Below are positions 34,999-43,096 of a DNA stretch of 64,000 nucleotides, one piece after another (within the stretch, counting starts at the first letter, position 1; each line of letters begins with the position of its first letter). Source of the stretch: Actinobacteria bacterium OK074 (GTDB taxonomy: Bacteria > Actinomycetota > Actinomycetes > Streptomycetales > Streptomycetaceae); contig LJCV01000242.1 of NCBI GenBank assembly GCA_001298575.1, positions 22,873 through 86,872 of the forward strand, written 5' to 3'. The notes below the pieces were generated by a model, which was not told the DNA's origin, did no database searches, and worked only from the letters and a program-made list of their open reading frames with translations. The position numbers were made by a program, and so were the translations under genes.

Positions 34999-36256
34999 GG
35001 ACTCCCCGGCGGCGGCGAAGAAGGGCCTCGTCGCCCCCGCGGAGACCGGCAGGGAGGACTTCGCGAACGGAAGGGGACCCGCCTATGTCGTGATCCTGGG
35101 CCGGTTCATGACCAACATCGGCTTCTTCATGGTCATCCCCTTCCTGGCCATCTACCTGACCGAGACCAACGGGTTCAGCAGCCTGGAGACCGGCGTGATG
35201 TTCGCCGTGCTCCAGTTCACCCGGCGCGGGCTGGGTGTGCTCGCCGGCTGGGCGAGCGACCGTTTCGGCGCCTCCCGGGTGCTCACCCTCGGGCTGCTGA
35301 TCGAGGCCGCCGCCTACCTGGGCTTCGTCGCCGCGGGGCGCTCCTTCTCGCTCTGGATACTCGCCGCCGCGCTGCTGGGCTTCGGCGGATCGCTGAACAA
35401 CAACGGATCACGCAGCCTGGTCGCGGCCAGCAAGTCCGGCGGCCTCGCGGCCAACCTCAGCCGCTACTACGTCTCGATCAACGGAGCGGCCCTGATCGGT
35501 CCGCTGATCGGCACCGCGCTCATGGCGGGCAACGTCATCTGGATCGGCTTCGTCGTGGCCGCCGCCCTGCACGCGGGTTTCGCCGTGGCCACCCTGGTCC
35601 TGCTGCGCGGCATGCCCGTCCCGCCCCCCGGAGCGATCCGGGTCGACGCGCTGCTGGCCGGTCTGCGCGACCGGCCGCTGATGCTCTACTGCGGTCTGGC
35701 GGTGGGCGGTTGGTTCCTCATCACCCAGTACCGGATGGCGCTGCCCCTGACCGTCGTGGACCAGGGCCTCTCCCCGGACCTGGTCGGTTTCCTGACCGCG
35801 GGCAACGCCGTGGTGGTGATGGCCACGGTCACGCTGATCGGTTCCCGGGTCGACACCTACGGATCGGTCGGGCGCCTCAACGTGCTGGCCCTGTCCGGGC
35901 TCGTGCTGGGCGGGGGCTGGCTGCTGTGCGTGTTCGGCGGTCTGGCGCCCATCGTCGCGGCCGTCATCGTGACGTCCATCGGGGAGTCACTGTTCTGCGG
36001 GGTGGTGGACGCCATCGCCGCCGGTCTCGCTCCCCCGGGCAGGCTGGGGCTCTACCTCGGCTTCTCCACCATGGCCTGGGGTGTCGGCGGCATGATCGGC
36101 GGCCTGATCGGCGGTGGCTTCGGCCTGGCGGCCGACCACGGGGCGCTGCCGGTGTTCTGGTCGCTGCTCGCGGCCGTCGGCCTGCTCTCCACGGTGGGCG
36201 TACGGCTCGGGCGCTCCTACTTCACCGGCGTCCTGGCCGAGCGGGGGGCCGGCTGA
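34985..36256 (+). CDS. MFS transporter
   Basis: A 423-aa major facilitator protein. A hydrophilic ~35-residue N-terminus is followed by about twelve membrane segments, with the loop GWASDRFGASRVLTLGLLIE carrying the conserved D-R-F-G pattern between segments 2 and 3. Placed after the two ligases with overlapping start, it is the likely exporter, and self-protection factor, of the cluster product. Confidence 0.85.
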   Translation: MSVGEDSPAAAKKGLVAPAETGREDFANGRGPAYVVILGRFMTNIGFFMVIPFLAIYLTETNGFSSLETGVMFAVLQFTRRGLGVLAGWASDRFGASRVLTLGLLIEAAAYLGFVAAGRSFSLWILAAALLGFGGSLNNNGSRSLVAASKSGGLAANLSRYYVSINGAALIGPLIGTALMAGNVIWIGFVVAAALHAGFAVATLVLLRGMPVPPPGAIRVDALLAGLRDRPLMLYCGLAVGGWFLITQYRMALPLTVVDQGLSPDLVGFLTAGNAVVVMATVTLIGSRVDTYGSVGRLNVLALSGLVLGGGWLLCVFGGLAPIVAAVIVTSIGESLFCGVVDAIAAGLAPPGRLGLYLGFSTMAWGVGGMIGGLIGGGFGLAADHGALPVFWSLLAAVGLLSTVGVRLGRSYFTGVLAERGAG

Positions 36257-36410
36257 CTTCACCGGCGTCCTCGCCGAACGAGGCGCCGACCGACCTCACC
36301 GGCGTCCTCGCCGGGGGCGAGGCGCCCGCTGATCCCGCACGTCCACGCGCACGAATCCCGCCCCCGCCGGGGGCCGAGCGCCCCCGTCGGGGCCCGAGCA
36401 AGGAGACGGC

Positions 36411-37787
36411 ATGCCTGCCGAGGAACTCATCGAACGCGTCGGCCGCCTGATGGACCGGGCCCGGGACGACCTGGCGGTGCTGGTCGCGCACCGCTCGGTG
36501 GCCGACGTCCGGCAGTTCCCCGCCGAGGGCTGCCGCCAAGCGGCGGACGCCGTCGCGGAGATGTTCTCGGCCGCGGGCATCGCCGACATGCGCCTGGCCG
36601 AGACCCCGGACGGCAGCATGGCGGTCCTGGGCCACCGGCCCGCTCCCCCCCCCCCCCCCACGGTCCTGCTCTACAGCCACTACGACGTCCAGCCGCCGCT
36701 GGACGAAGGGGCCTGGGACACCCCGGTCTGGACGCTCACCGAGCGGGACGGGCGCTGGTACGGGCGCGGCGCCGCCGACTGCAAGGGCAACATCGTGATG
36801 CAGCTGACGGCTCTGCGCGCGCTCGGCGAGGACCTCGACGTCGGCGTCCGGATCGTCTCGGAGGGATCCGAGGAACAGAGCACCGGCGGGCTGTCGGCCT
36901 TCGTGCGCCGGCACCCCGAACTCCTCGCGGCCGACACCGTCCTGGTGTGCGACACCGGCAACGCCGAGATCGGCCGGCCCACGGCCACCACGCACCTGCG
37001 CGGCTCCCTGCACGTCACCATGACCCTGCGCTCGCTGTCGGGCCCGGTGCACTCCGGAACGTTCGGCGGCCCGGCCCCCGATCCGATCAACGCGCTGGTC
37101 GCCATGCTCGCGACGCTGCACTCGGCCGACGGGGACACCACGATCCCCGGGATCCAGGACACGGGGCGGTGGGACGGCGGCGACTATCCCGAGGACCGGT
37201 ACCGCCGCAACGCCAGGGTGCTTCCCGGGGTGGCGCTGGCCGGCAGCGGCACCGTGGCGGACATGCTCTGGGCCCGGCACGCCCTGACCGTGGTCGGCAT
37301 CGACTGCCCCGACGTCGTCGGCTCGGCACCCGCCGTCCAGGCAGAGGTACGCGTCAAGCTCAACGTCCGTATCCCGTACGGGTCGGACGTCGACGTCGTG
37401 TGGCAGGCGCTGCGCAAGCACCTGGAGGAGATAGCGCCCTGGAACATCGGCGTGGCGTTCTCCGACATCAACACCGGCCGGCCCTTCCGGTCCAGGACCG
37501 ACGGACCGGCCTACGCCCTGCTGGCCGACTCCATGGGCCGCGCGTTCGGACAGGACATGAAGACCGTGGCCCAGGGCGGCTCCATCCCCGTCTGCGTGGC
37601 CCTCCAGGAGACCTTCCCGGACGCGGAGATCATCCTGCTCGGCGTCGAGGAACCGAAGTGCCTCATCCACGCCCCCAACGAGAGCGTGGATCCCACCGAG
37701 ATCGAACACATGGCCCTCGCGCTGGCCCTCTTCCTGGACGGCGGAGCAGGCGGCCCGGTGTCCGGCGCGAGGAGTGATCGCCCGTGA
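36411..37787 (+). CDS. M20-family metallopeptidase (dipeptidase-like)
   Basis: A 458-aa protein with the di-zinc residues of the M20 family: His in VLLYSHYDVQP, bridging Asp in GRGAADCKGN, catalytic Glu in SEGSEEQSTGG, Asp in VLVCDTGNAE and the C-terminal His in KCLIHAPNES. A dimerisation domain (LHVTMTLRSLSGPVHSGTFG) lies between. Such enzymes cleave dipeptides or N-acyl amino acids. A 15-base C homopolymer at codons ~79-83 encodes a Pro run and makes the frame here fragile. In the pathway it may trim or recycle a peptide intermediate. Confidence 0.88.
   Translation: MPAEELIERVGRLMDRARDDLAVLVAHRSVADVRQFPAEGCRQAADAVAEMFSAAGIADMRLAETPDGSMAVLGHRPAPPPPPTVLLYSHYDVQPPLDEGAWDTPVWTLTERDGRWYGRGAADCKGNIVMQLTALRALGEDLDVGVRIVSEGSEEQSTGGLSAFVRRHPELLAADTVLVCDTGNAEIGRPTATTHLRGSLHVTMTLRSLSGPVHSGTFGGPAPDPINALVAMLATLHSADGDTTIPGIQDTGRWDGGDYPEDRYRRNARVLPGVALAGSGTVADMLWARHALTVVGIDCPDVVGSAPAVQAEVRVKLNVRIPYGSDVDVVWQALRKHLEEIAPWNIGVAFSDINTGRPFRSRTDGPAYALLADSMGRAFGQDMKTVAQGGSIPVCVALQETFPDAEIILLGVEEPKCLIHAPNESVDPTEIEHMALALALFLDGGAGGPVSGARSDRP
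36645..36659 (+). repeat. 15-base C homopolymer inside the M20 gene
   Basis: Fifteen consecutive C residues encode Pro codons just before TVLLYSHYDV. A change of one base would cut the protein short, so this is either a slippage hot spot or a sequencing weak point. Confidence 0.9.
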
Positions 37788-38788
37788 GGGGGACCCGGTT
37801 CACCAGCGGGGAGATGGACGGGCACCTCGGCCGCATCCGCCGGGACCACCCCGACCTCTACGGCCGCCTCGACGTGGAGCGTGCCCGCAGCTGGGCGCAG
37901 GACTTCGCGGGGCTGGAGCCGTTCGAGGACGACTTCGGCGACACGACGAGTCACGGCCGGGGCGCGTCCTACCTCCGGGCCCAGGCCCACAACGTCCGGG
38001 CTCGCGCGGCGGGCATCGCGCAGCTGCTCGGCTACATCCGCGCCGGGAGCGACACCTCCCGCAAGACGGTGGTCGACGTGCTCGGCGGCGACGGGCTCAT
38101 CCAGCGCGTGGCGGCCCTGCTCCGCCTGGCCGACCTCTCCATCCTCACCTGTGACGTCTCGCCCTACATGGTGCGCGCCGCCTGGGAGTCGAACTACCCG
38201 GCCCTGCTCCAGCGCGCGGACTTCATGCTCCAGCGCGACAACTCGGTCGAGGGCGTGCTGATCGCCTACGGCTCGCACCACATCGCTCCGCACCACCGGG
38301 TCCAACTGGCGCGGGAGTCCTACCGGGTGCTGCGGCCACGCGGGGTCGCGGTACTGCACGACTTCCTGGTCGGATCCCCGATGGACACCTGGTTCACCGA
38401 CGTCGTCGACCGGTACTCGCGCACCGGGCACAAGTTCGAGCACTTCACCCGGGAGGAGATCCGCGGCTGTCTCGTCGGGGCGGGTTTCGGGCGCGTCGAC
38501 GTGATCGAGATGGCCGACCCCTACGTCGCCACCGCGCCTCGTGCGGACCAGGCCGAACTCGCGCTCGGCCGCTATCTCTCGGACATGTACGGCCTCGTGG
38601 AGATCCAGGACGCGTACGGCCCGCACGCCGACCGCTGGGTCATCGACCGCGCCAAGGAAATCTTCCACCACTCGCGGGCCGACACGGCCCCGTCGGAGTT
38701 CACCCTCCGCCACGACCCCCGGCGCGACCTGTGGACCGCCACGCTCCCGAGGATGGCCGTCGTAGGCGTCGCCACGAAGTCCGCGTGA
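37784..38788 (+). CDS. SAM-dependent methyltransferase
   Basis: A 334-aa protein with the class I core: TVVDVLGGDGLIQRVAALL (motif I, with VLGGDG in place of GxGxG) at about 90-108, SILTCDVSPYMV (motif II acidic), ESYRVLRPRGVAVLHDFLVG (LRPRG motif) at about 181-200 and a C-terminal extension. The start is GTG at 37784, overlapping the M20 stop (GTGA). It is the last gene of the plus-strand run, before a bidirectional terminator. The substrate is unknown; O-, N- or C-methylation of the product is inferred. Confidence 0.82.
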   Translation: MRGTRFTSGEMDGHLGRIRRDHPDLYGRLDVERARSWAQDFAGLEPFEDDFGDTTSHGRGASYLRAQAHNVRARAAGIAQLLGYIRAGSDTSRKTVVDVLGGDGLIQRVAALLRLADLSILTCDVSPYMVRAAWESNYPALLQRADFMLQRDNSVEGVLIAYGSHHIAPHHRVQLARESYRVLRPRGVAVLHDFLVGSPMDTWFTDVVDRYSRTGHKFEHFTREEIRGCLVGAGFGRVDVIEMADPYVATAPRADQAELALGRYLSDMYGLVEIQDAYGPHADRWVIDRAKEIFHHSRADTAPSEFTLRHDPRRDLWTATLPRMAVVGVATKSA

Positions 38789-38839
38789 CGGGGGGGCGGG
38801 TGCGGGTGCGTTGGCGACTGCGGGTCCGTCGTGGTTGCT

Positions 38840-39008
38840 CGCGCAGTTCCCCGCGCCCCTAAAAGCCTGGGGCTGCGCCCCGGCTTTTCAGGGGCGCGGG
38901 AGTACGGACGCGGGAGTACGGACGCGGGAGTACGGACGCGGGAGTACGGACGCGGGCCTGAAGAAGCGGGGCGCAGCCCCTGCTTCTAGGGGCGCGGGGA
39001 ACTGCGCG
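38840..39008. terminator. Long imperfect palindrome between convergent genes
   Basis: Two 21-bp perfect arms (38840-38860 and 38988-39008, core GCAGTTCCCCGCGCCCCT) enclose two smaller hairpins (GGGGCTGCGCCCC and GGGGCGCAGCCCC types) and a tandem repeat. This repeat-rich element is a familiar kind of intergenic sequence in Streptomyces and can end transcription from both sides. Confidence 0.75.
38896..38951. repeat. 14-bp tandem repeat, four copies
   Basis: GCGGGAGTACGGAC is present exactly four times in a row, inside the loop of the long palindrome. Confidence 0.95.
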
Positions 39009-39058
39009 ACCAGCCCCCACCGGCCCGCAGCCGCCAACGCACCCGAACGCCCACCCCC

Positions 39059-40138
39059 TTACGCGCCCGCAAGCCCCGCAACCGCCTGGCCGAACACCTC
39101 CCGCGCCCGCCCCAACACCCGCCCACACCACACCTCGTCGTCGGGACAGAACGCATCCCGGATCAGCCCCTTCTCCCGCGCCCCGAACGCCGCGACCGGA
39201 TCGAGGCCGAGGTGCAGCCAGTTGTCGGCGCACAGCGCGAGCAGCACCTCCGGCGCGGGCAGCGTCCCGAACTCCAGCGTGATCGCGGTGAGTTCCTCAC
39301 CCCCGGTCAGCCCGTCCGCGACGGCGGTGGCGGTGTTGCCGACGATCGGGGTGGAGGAGGAGGTGCCCTCGTCCGAGTCGGTCAGTTCCGGCCCGTACCA
39401 GTCGCGGGCCCGGGTACGGGCACCCGGATCGCGCCCTCCTCGGAAGATCGGCTCGCCGACGCCCCGTGCGCCGAGACCGGTGTGCAGGTCGATGTAGCCG
39501 ACGCGGGCGACCCCGGCCACCTGCTCCGCGACGATGCCGCGGAGCACGCGGTGCGACCAGGCCGCCGCGCGCCCCCCGTAGAAGAGGCCGTCGCCGTGCC
39601 GGTACTGGCCGTGGCTGACCGCCTCCTGGAAGGCGCGTAGGCCCAGGGTGCGCGAGAGGTCGAGCAGTCGTGCGACGAAGTCCGCCGAGGGCGTGCCGGT
39701 GCCGTCCAGCAGCGTCGGATGCACCTGGTCGTAGGCGTCGTTGTGGGGTGGGGCGTCGTGGTCGACGAAGTTGCGGTTGAGATCGACGTTGTCCTCGTTG
39801 ACCCGCCGCAGGAAGGCGAATCCGTACGGGTTGAGCGCGTGCACCAGCAGAAAACCGACGGTCGGGTCCGTGGCGGTGGCGAGCCCCTCACCGAGCAGGA
39901 GCTGGGTCTGGCAGGCGGATCCGGCGAACCCCTCGACGCCGTGCGTACCGGAGACCGTGACCAGCAGCCGGTCGGGCCGCTCCGGTCCCAAGTAGGCGGT
40001 GTCGACGCCGAGTTCACCGCCGTCCGGGCCGCGGTGTCCGGGGAGGGGGAAGGTGCGCCGGATGGCTCCCCGCCGTGCTGCCGCGCTGCGGAAGTCGTGC
40101 CGCGCCTGCGCGTAGGTCGGTGGAAACGCGGTTGTCAT
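39059..40138 (-). CDS. DUF2817/M14-type zinc carboxypeptidase-like protein
   Basis: A 359-aa protein. Zinc ligands His and Glu are seen in LLVTVSGTHGVEGFAGSA at about 55-72, the third ligand His in VGYIDLHTGLGARG, and the catalytic Glu in LTAITLEFGT. This is the succinylglutamate desuccinylase/M14-like pattern annotated as DUF2817. It would remove a residue or acyl group from a peptide or amide. It is the last gene of the minus-strand operon. Its ATG at 40138 overlaps the stop of the upstream gene. Confidence 0.82.
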   Translation of the reverse strand: MTTAFPPTYAQARHDFRSAAARRGAIRRTFPLPGHRGPDGGELGVDTAYLGPERPDRLLVTVSGTHGVEGFAGSACQTQLLLGEGLATATDPTVGFLLVHALNPYGFAFLRRVNEDNVDLNRNFVDHDAPPHNDAYDQVHPTLLDGTGTPSADFVARLLDLSRTLGLRAFQEAVSHGQYRHGDGLFYGGRAAAWSHRVLRGIVAEQVAGVARVGYIDLHTGLGARGVGEPIFRGGRDPGARTRARDWYGPELTDSDEGTSSSTPIVGNTATAVADGLTGGEELTAITLEFGTLPAPEVLLALCADNWLHLGLDPVAAFGAREKGLIRDAFCPDDEVWCGRVLGRAREVFGQAVAGLAGA

Positions 40139-40908
40139 GACACTCCCAGTGCGGTCAGGACCGCTTGCTTCGCCGCGGGCGTGCTGAAGTGCAGCAGGCA
40201 CAGCAGCCGGTCGCCCGGATCGACGTGGGCGGCGAAGTAGGCGTCCACGTCCGGTGCCGAGCTGAGGGGGCGCCGCCGGTACAGGTCGGCCGGCCGGCCG
40301 ACGGCCCGCAGGACGCCGTGGTCCCGGTCGAACCGGGCCCCCGGGGCCACCGCCTCGGCGGCCTCGGCGACGAGAGCGGCGGCCACCGGCGTGAGATCTC
40401 CGGTGGCCGCGCCCACGGACGCCACCGCCGGGTACAGGCCGATCTCCGGGTGGGCGCCGAAGGCACTCATCGCGCAGTGCACCACGGGGTTGTAGGTCTT
40501 GAGCGCGACGACGTCGGGAAAGCCGTGTCCGTCGTCGCGGAGCCGGGCGAACAGCGCGGCCCAGCTGTGCCGGAAGATGCTGCCGTGGCGGTATCCGACG
40601 CCGATGAACTGCACCGTGACATGCAGACACGATCGTCCCGAGGGCAGGTGTGTCCAGGAGGAGGCCAGCAGGCCGACGGCGGTGCCGTCCTCGGCGGACA
40701 CCGCGCAGACGAGGTGGTCGGCGTCCGTGAGCATGTCGCGCCGCAGCTCGAAGAGCCGGGCCACGCGCAGGTCGGGGAGCGCGGCGGTCAGCCCCTGGAC
40801 GAGCCACCGCTCCGTGGCCGCGGACAGCTCCCGGCCCGGCGGCAGCTCCCTGATCAGCGGGCGCTGCCGCCGGGCCGGGAGCCGAACGGGCTCCGGTCGC
40901 CGCCTCAT
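40135..40908 (-). CDS. GNAT-like protein of unknown substrate
   Basis: A 257-aa protein. The middle reads TAVGLLASSWTHLPSGRSCL, then VTVQFIGVGYRHGSIFRHSW, which resembles strand 4 and the CoA-binding loop of GNAT acyltransferases without the exact R/Q-x-x-G-x-G. VVALKTYNPVVHCAMSAFGA follows like the last helix and strand. The C-terminal ~90 residues have no match I recognise. It lies between the diiron-enzyme gene (9-bp gap) and the M14 gene (overlap). Acyl transfer is plausible but not certain. Confidence 0.5.
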   Translation of the reverse strand: MRRRPEPVRLPARRQRPLIRELPPGRELSAATERWLVQGLTAALPDLRVARLFELRRDMLTDADHLVCAVSAEDGTAVGLLASSWTHLPSGRSCLHVTVQFIGVGYRHGSIFRHSWAALFARLRDDGHGFPDVVALKTYNPVVHCAMSAFGAHPEIGLYPAVASVGAATGDLTPVAAALVAEAAEAVAPGARFDRDHGVLRAVGRPADLYRRRPLSSAPDVDAYFAAHVDPGDRLLCLLHFSTPAAKQAVLTALGVS

Positions 40909-40917
40909 CGAAGCGGC

Positions 40918-41646
40918 TCAGGCATCGAGCGGGGTCGGCAGCGGGATCGCCATGCCGGGCTTGCCCAGGACGGTGTGCATGTGCAGCTCGACGAAGTACA
41001 GCTTCCACAGCCAGTAGACGTTGTGCAGGTGCTCGACGACCTTCTCCTCGTCGGCCGGCGTGGTCACCAGGGTGGCCAGGACCCGCCAGACGAATTCGTC
41101 GTGGCCGTCGTCGAGGTCGGTGCCGACGTGGGCACGCTGGCCCTTGACCTCCTCCTCGCCCAGTACCTTGCCCAGGTTGTCCAGCCAGTCGGGCTGGGTA
41201 CGGGTGGTGACGTACTCGACGAAGTACACGCTGGCGATCAGGCTCATCGGGCTGTCCTCGAACTCCATGCCGTACTGGAGGTAGCCGGTGAGGAGTTTGG
41301 TCGCCATGAAGGGTTCGGTGGAGTAGATCTCGTCCTTCTCCACGCCGACCTTCGCGAGGTCCGCCGCGAAGAGGCGGTCGTGCAGCATCTCGTCGTCGGT
41401 GTAGTGCGCCCACGCCTTGGCCTGCACCGGGTCGACCTTGGTGAAGTACCGCAGCGCCAGGGCGTCGATGGTGCGCTTGCGGCGCAGCCTCAGAATGGTC
41501 TCGATGTTGTGCCGCTTGTAGTAGTCGAGATGGATCTCCGCCGCGTTCAGCTGGTGCTGCGCGAAGGGGACCGTCAGGTAGAAGTCCTTGATGAAGGAGT
41601 CGAGCAGGTCGTCGACCCGCTTGCGCAGTTCCGGCAGGACGCTCAT
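40918..41646 (-). CDS. Haem-oxygenase-like diiron oxidase/oxygenase (HDO) candidate
   Basis: A 242-aa all-helical protein of the iron-containing redox enzyme group. Candidate metal ligands are E86 and H89 (DDEMLHD), E144 (YFVEYV), H173 and D177 (RAHVGTDLDD) and H182, an arrangement like that of CADD, BesC or SznF-type enzymes. Relatives use O2 to oxidise amino acids or amines, giving N-oxidation, C-C cleavage, nitriles or other products. The ATG at 41646 has GAGGAGAACCC upstream. It lies 38 bp after one of the two M29-like genes. The fold call is fair; the reaction is unknown. Confidence 0.7.
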   Translation of the reverse strand: MSVLPELRKRVDDLLDSFIKDFYLTVPFAQHQLNAAEIHLDYYKRHNIETILRLRRKRTIDALALRYFTKVDPVQAKAWAHYTDDEMLHDRLFAADLAKVGVEKDEIYSTEPFMATKLLTGYLQYGMEFEDSPMSLIASVYFVEYVTTRTQPDWLDNLGKVLGEEEVKGQRAHVGTDLDDGHDEFVWRVLATLVTTPADEEKVVEHLHNVYWLWKLYFVELHMHTVLGKPGMAIPLPTPLDA

Positions 41647-41684
41647 GGGTTCTCCTCGGTACGGCGTGGGCCCTCGGGCCCGGG

Positions 41685-42773
41685 TCAGTGACAGCCGCAA
41701 CTCGCCCTGGACACGCGGTTCATGCGCCCGCGGTAGGTGTCCAGGCGGCGGCCGAGTACGGCGGTCGCGTCCGCTGTCAGCAGCGAGCTGCGCGGGCACA
41801 GGAAGGCGAGTGCGAAGCGGGTGTGCGGCGTGATCCCCAGGCCCAGGTGGACGACGCCGGAGCGGGCTCCGTAGACCTCGTTGGGTCCGCAGTTCGCGGG
41901 CAGCGCGTCCATGTCGGTGTTGAGGCCGAAGCCGAGTTCCCAGACGACGCGGTAGCGCGGATCCTCGCCGAGCAGCCTGTCGAGTGCCTCCACGGCGGGC
42001 CCCGCCGCGCTGTCGGCGGTGGTGACCGCCTCGATCACCCCGGCCACGACGGTGAGTTGGACCGGGTGCGCGACCAGGCTCGCCAACTCGGAGAACAGCC
42101 GCTTCTGTTCGGGCGCGTCGCCGGGATCGTCGGAGCGGTGCACGATGGGCCACCCCGACAGGGTCAACGTCCCGTTCAGGCCCAGGAGTCGGGCGCTCGC
42201 GTCGAAGGTGTTGATCTCGGCGGGCATCACGCCGATCTTTCCGCCGGGCGCCAGCTGCTGCTCGCCGGGAGAGAGCACTCCTGCCTGCTGGTTCCACACG
42301 CAGTCCCCGGCGGTGTGGTCGAACTCGGCCTCGCTGCCGGTGTCGTCGTCGACGACGAGCAGGCGGTCGGTCCGCTCGACCCGCTCGAAGAACAGCCCGG
42401 CGGCCAGGTCCTGGCTCCCGGCGTCCGTGCGCGCGGCGGCTGTGAGGTAGTAGCGGACCTGCGCGGTGGTGAGCGGGGTGGAACCGGCGGGCAGGACGGC
42501 GAGTTTGCGCTTTCCCAGTACCTCCGGCGCCGGCGAGTCGAGGAACTGCCCGGGGCAGGCCACCAGGACGTGGGCGTCCGCGGGGATCTCGTCCGTCAGC
42601 AGGTCGGCCAGGGCCGCTCCTGCGGGAAGGGTCATCGGCAGGACCCGCTGGTATCCGTCGCCGGGACGGCAGCGGAACGTGTCGCGACCCGCCTCACCGG
42701 TGATCAAGCAGAATGTCCCGCTCGGCTCGCCGAATTGCCGAAAGTCCGTTGCGGTAAGCTCAAATGGCGGCAT
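41685..42773 (-). CDS. M29 aminopeptidase/NicX-like protein A
   Basis: A 362-aa protein homologous along its length to the product of 43097-44164: GTFCLIT, VLVACPGQFLDSPAPEVLG, CVWNQQAGV, GKIGVMPAEINTFD and NEVYGARSGVVHLGLGITPH. The last part resembles the C-terminal metal region of M29 aminopeptidases and of NicX-type non-haem iron ring-cleaving enzymes. It ends SRASCGCH. Paralogue pairs like this may form a heterodimer. It lies downstream of the small peptide gene, with a repeat-rich 190-bp spacer between. The function is not known. Confidence 0.6.
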   Translation of the reverse strand: MPPFELTATDFRQFGEPSGTFCLITGEAGRDTFRCRPGDGYQRVLPMTLPAGAALADLLTDEIPADAHVLVACPGQFLDSPAPEVLGKRKLAVLPAGSTPLTTAQVRYYLTAAARTDAGSQDLAAGLFFERVERTDRLLVVDDDTGSEAEFDHTAGDCVWNQQAGVLSPGEQQLAPGGKIGVMPAEINTFDASARLLGLNGTLTLSGWPIVHRSDDPGDAPEQKRLFSELASLVAHPVQLTVVAGVIEAVTTADSAAGPAVEALDRLLGEDPRYRVVWELGFGLNTDMDALPANCGPNEVYGARSGVVHLGLGITPHTRFALAFLCPRSSLLTADATAVLGRRLDTYRGRMNRVSRASCGCH

Positions 42774-42802
42774 GTCTGCCCTCTGATGCGATCGCCGAAA
42801 GT

Positions 42803-42896
42803 GTCACTGCGAATGTCACCGCGAATGTCGCTGAAGATGTCACTGAAGATGTCACTGAAGATGTCACTGAAGATGCAGCTGGAGATGTCGCCGAAG
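42803..42896. repeat. 12-bp tandem repeats between the peptide and M29-like A genes
   Basis: About eight 12-bp units, the most regular being GTCACTGAAGAT (three exact copies at 42839-42874), flanked by variants GTCACTGCGAAT, GTCACCGCGAAT, GTCGCTGAAGAT and GCAGCTGGAGAT. A minus-strand frame runs through them, encoding Ser-Ser-Val-Thr repeats, and ends 12 bp inside the next gene; I do not call it as a gene. Confidence 0.9.
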
Positions 42897-42963
42897 GTTT
42901 CCCCGAGGGGACCCCGGACGCCCTGTGGTGGCGCATAGGTCGCGGCACCACAGGGCCAGGCAA

Positions 42964-43029
42964 TCAGCCAAGCAGGGTGCCCAGGTACTTGCCGTTCTTC
43001 TTGACCTCGATCTTCTTGGTTTCGGTCAT
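42964..43029 (-). CDS. 21-residue peptide, possible precursor or scaffold
   Basis: A short gene with an excellent ribosome binding site (AGAAAGGAGATCGCC before ATG 43029). The peptide begins MTETKKIEVKK and ends NGKYLGTLLG, then TGA. The N-terminal half is charged (Lys/Glu) and the C-terminal part is neutral with Asn, Gly and Tyr, as in leader-core arrangements of ribosomal peptide products. It lies inside the minus-strand operon, 67 bp after M29-like B and before M29-like A. It is too short for routine gene finders. I know no named family for it; a translated regulatory leader is the alternative. Confidence 0.7.
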   Translation of the reverse strand: MTETKKIEVKKNGKYLGTLLG

Positions 43030-43096
43030 GGCGATCTCCTTTCTGCTAGGTGTACGGGTGTGATGCCACCCCGGTCCTTTTGCGGGTTCGGGAGAC

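Noticed and set aside
29198..38788. An amino-group carrier protein (LysW-type) pathway, suggested by kinase, Asd-like, ATP-grasp and M20 genes together.
   Set aside because: The kinase and Asd match true aspartokinase and aspartate-semialdehyde dehydrogenase. No carrier ending in EDWGE is present, and the 21-aa peptide does not resemble one.
42760..42963. Minus-strand frame with SSVT repeats just before M29-like A.
   Set aside because: No convincing start or ribosome site, and a composition dictated by the tandem repeat. Kept only as a remark in the repeat entry.
42764..43063. Plus-strand 99-aa frame with repeated VTED and a hydrophobic end.
   Set aside because: Its repeats come from the 12-bp array and its hydrophobic end is the complement of the peptide gene. 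It has no ribosome site.
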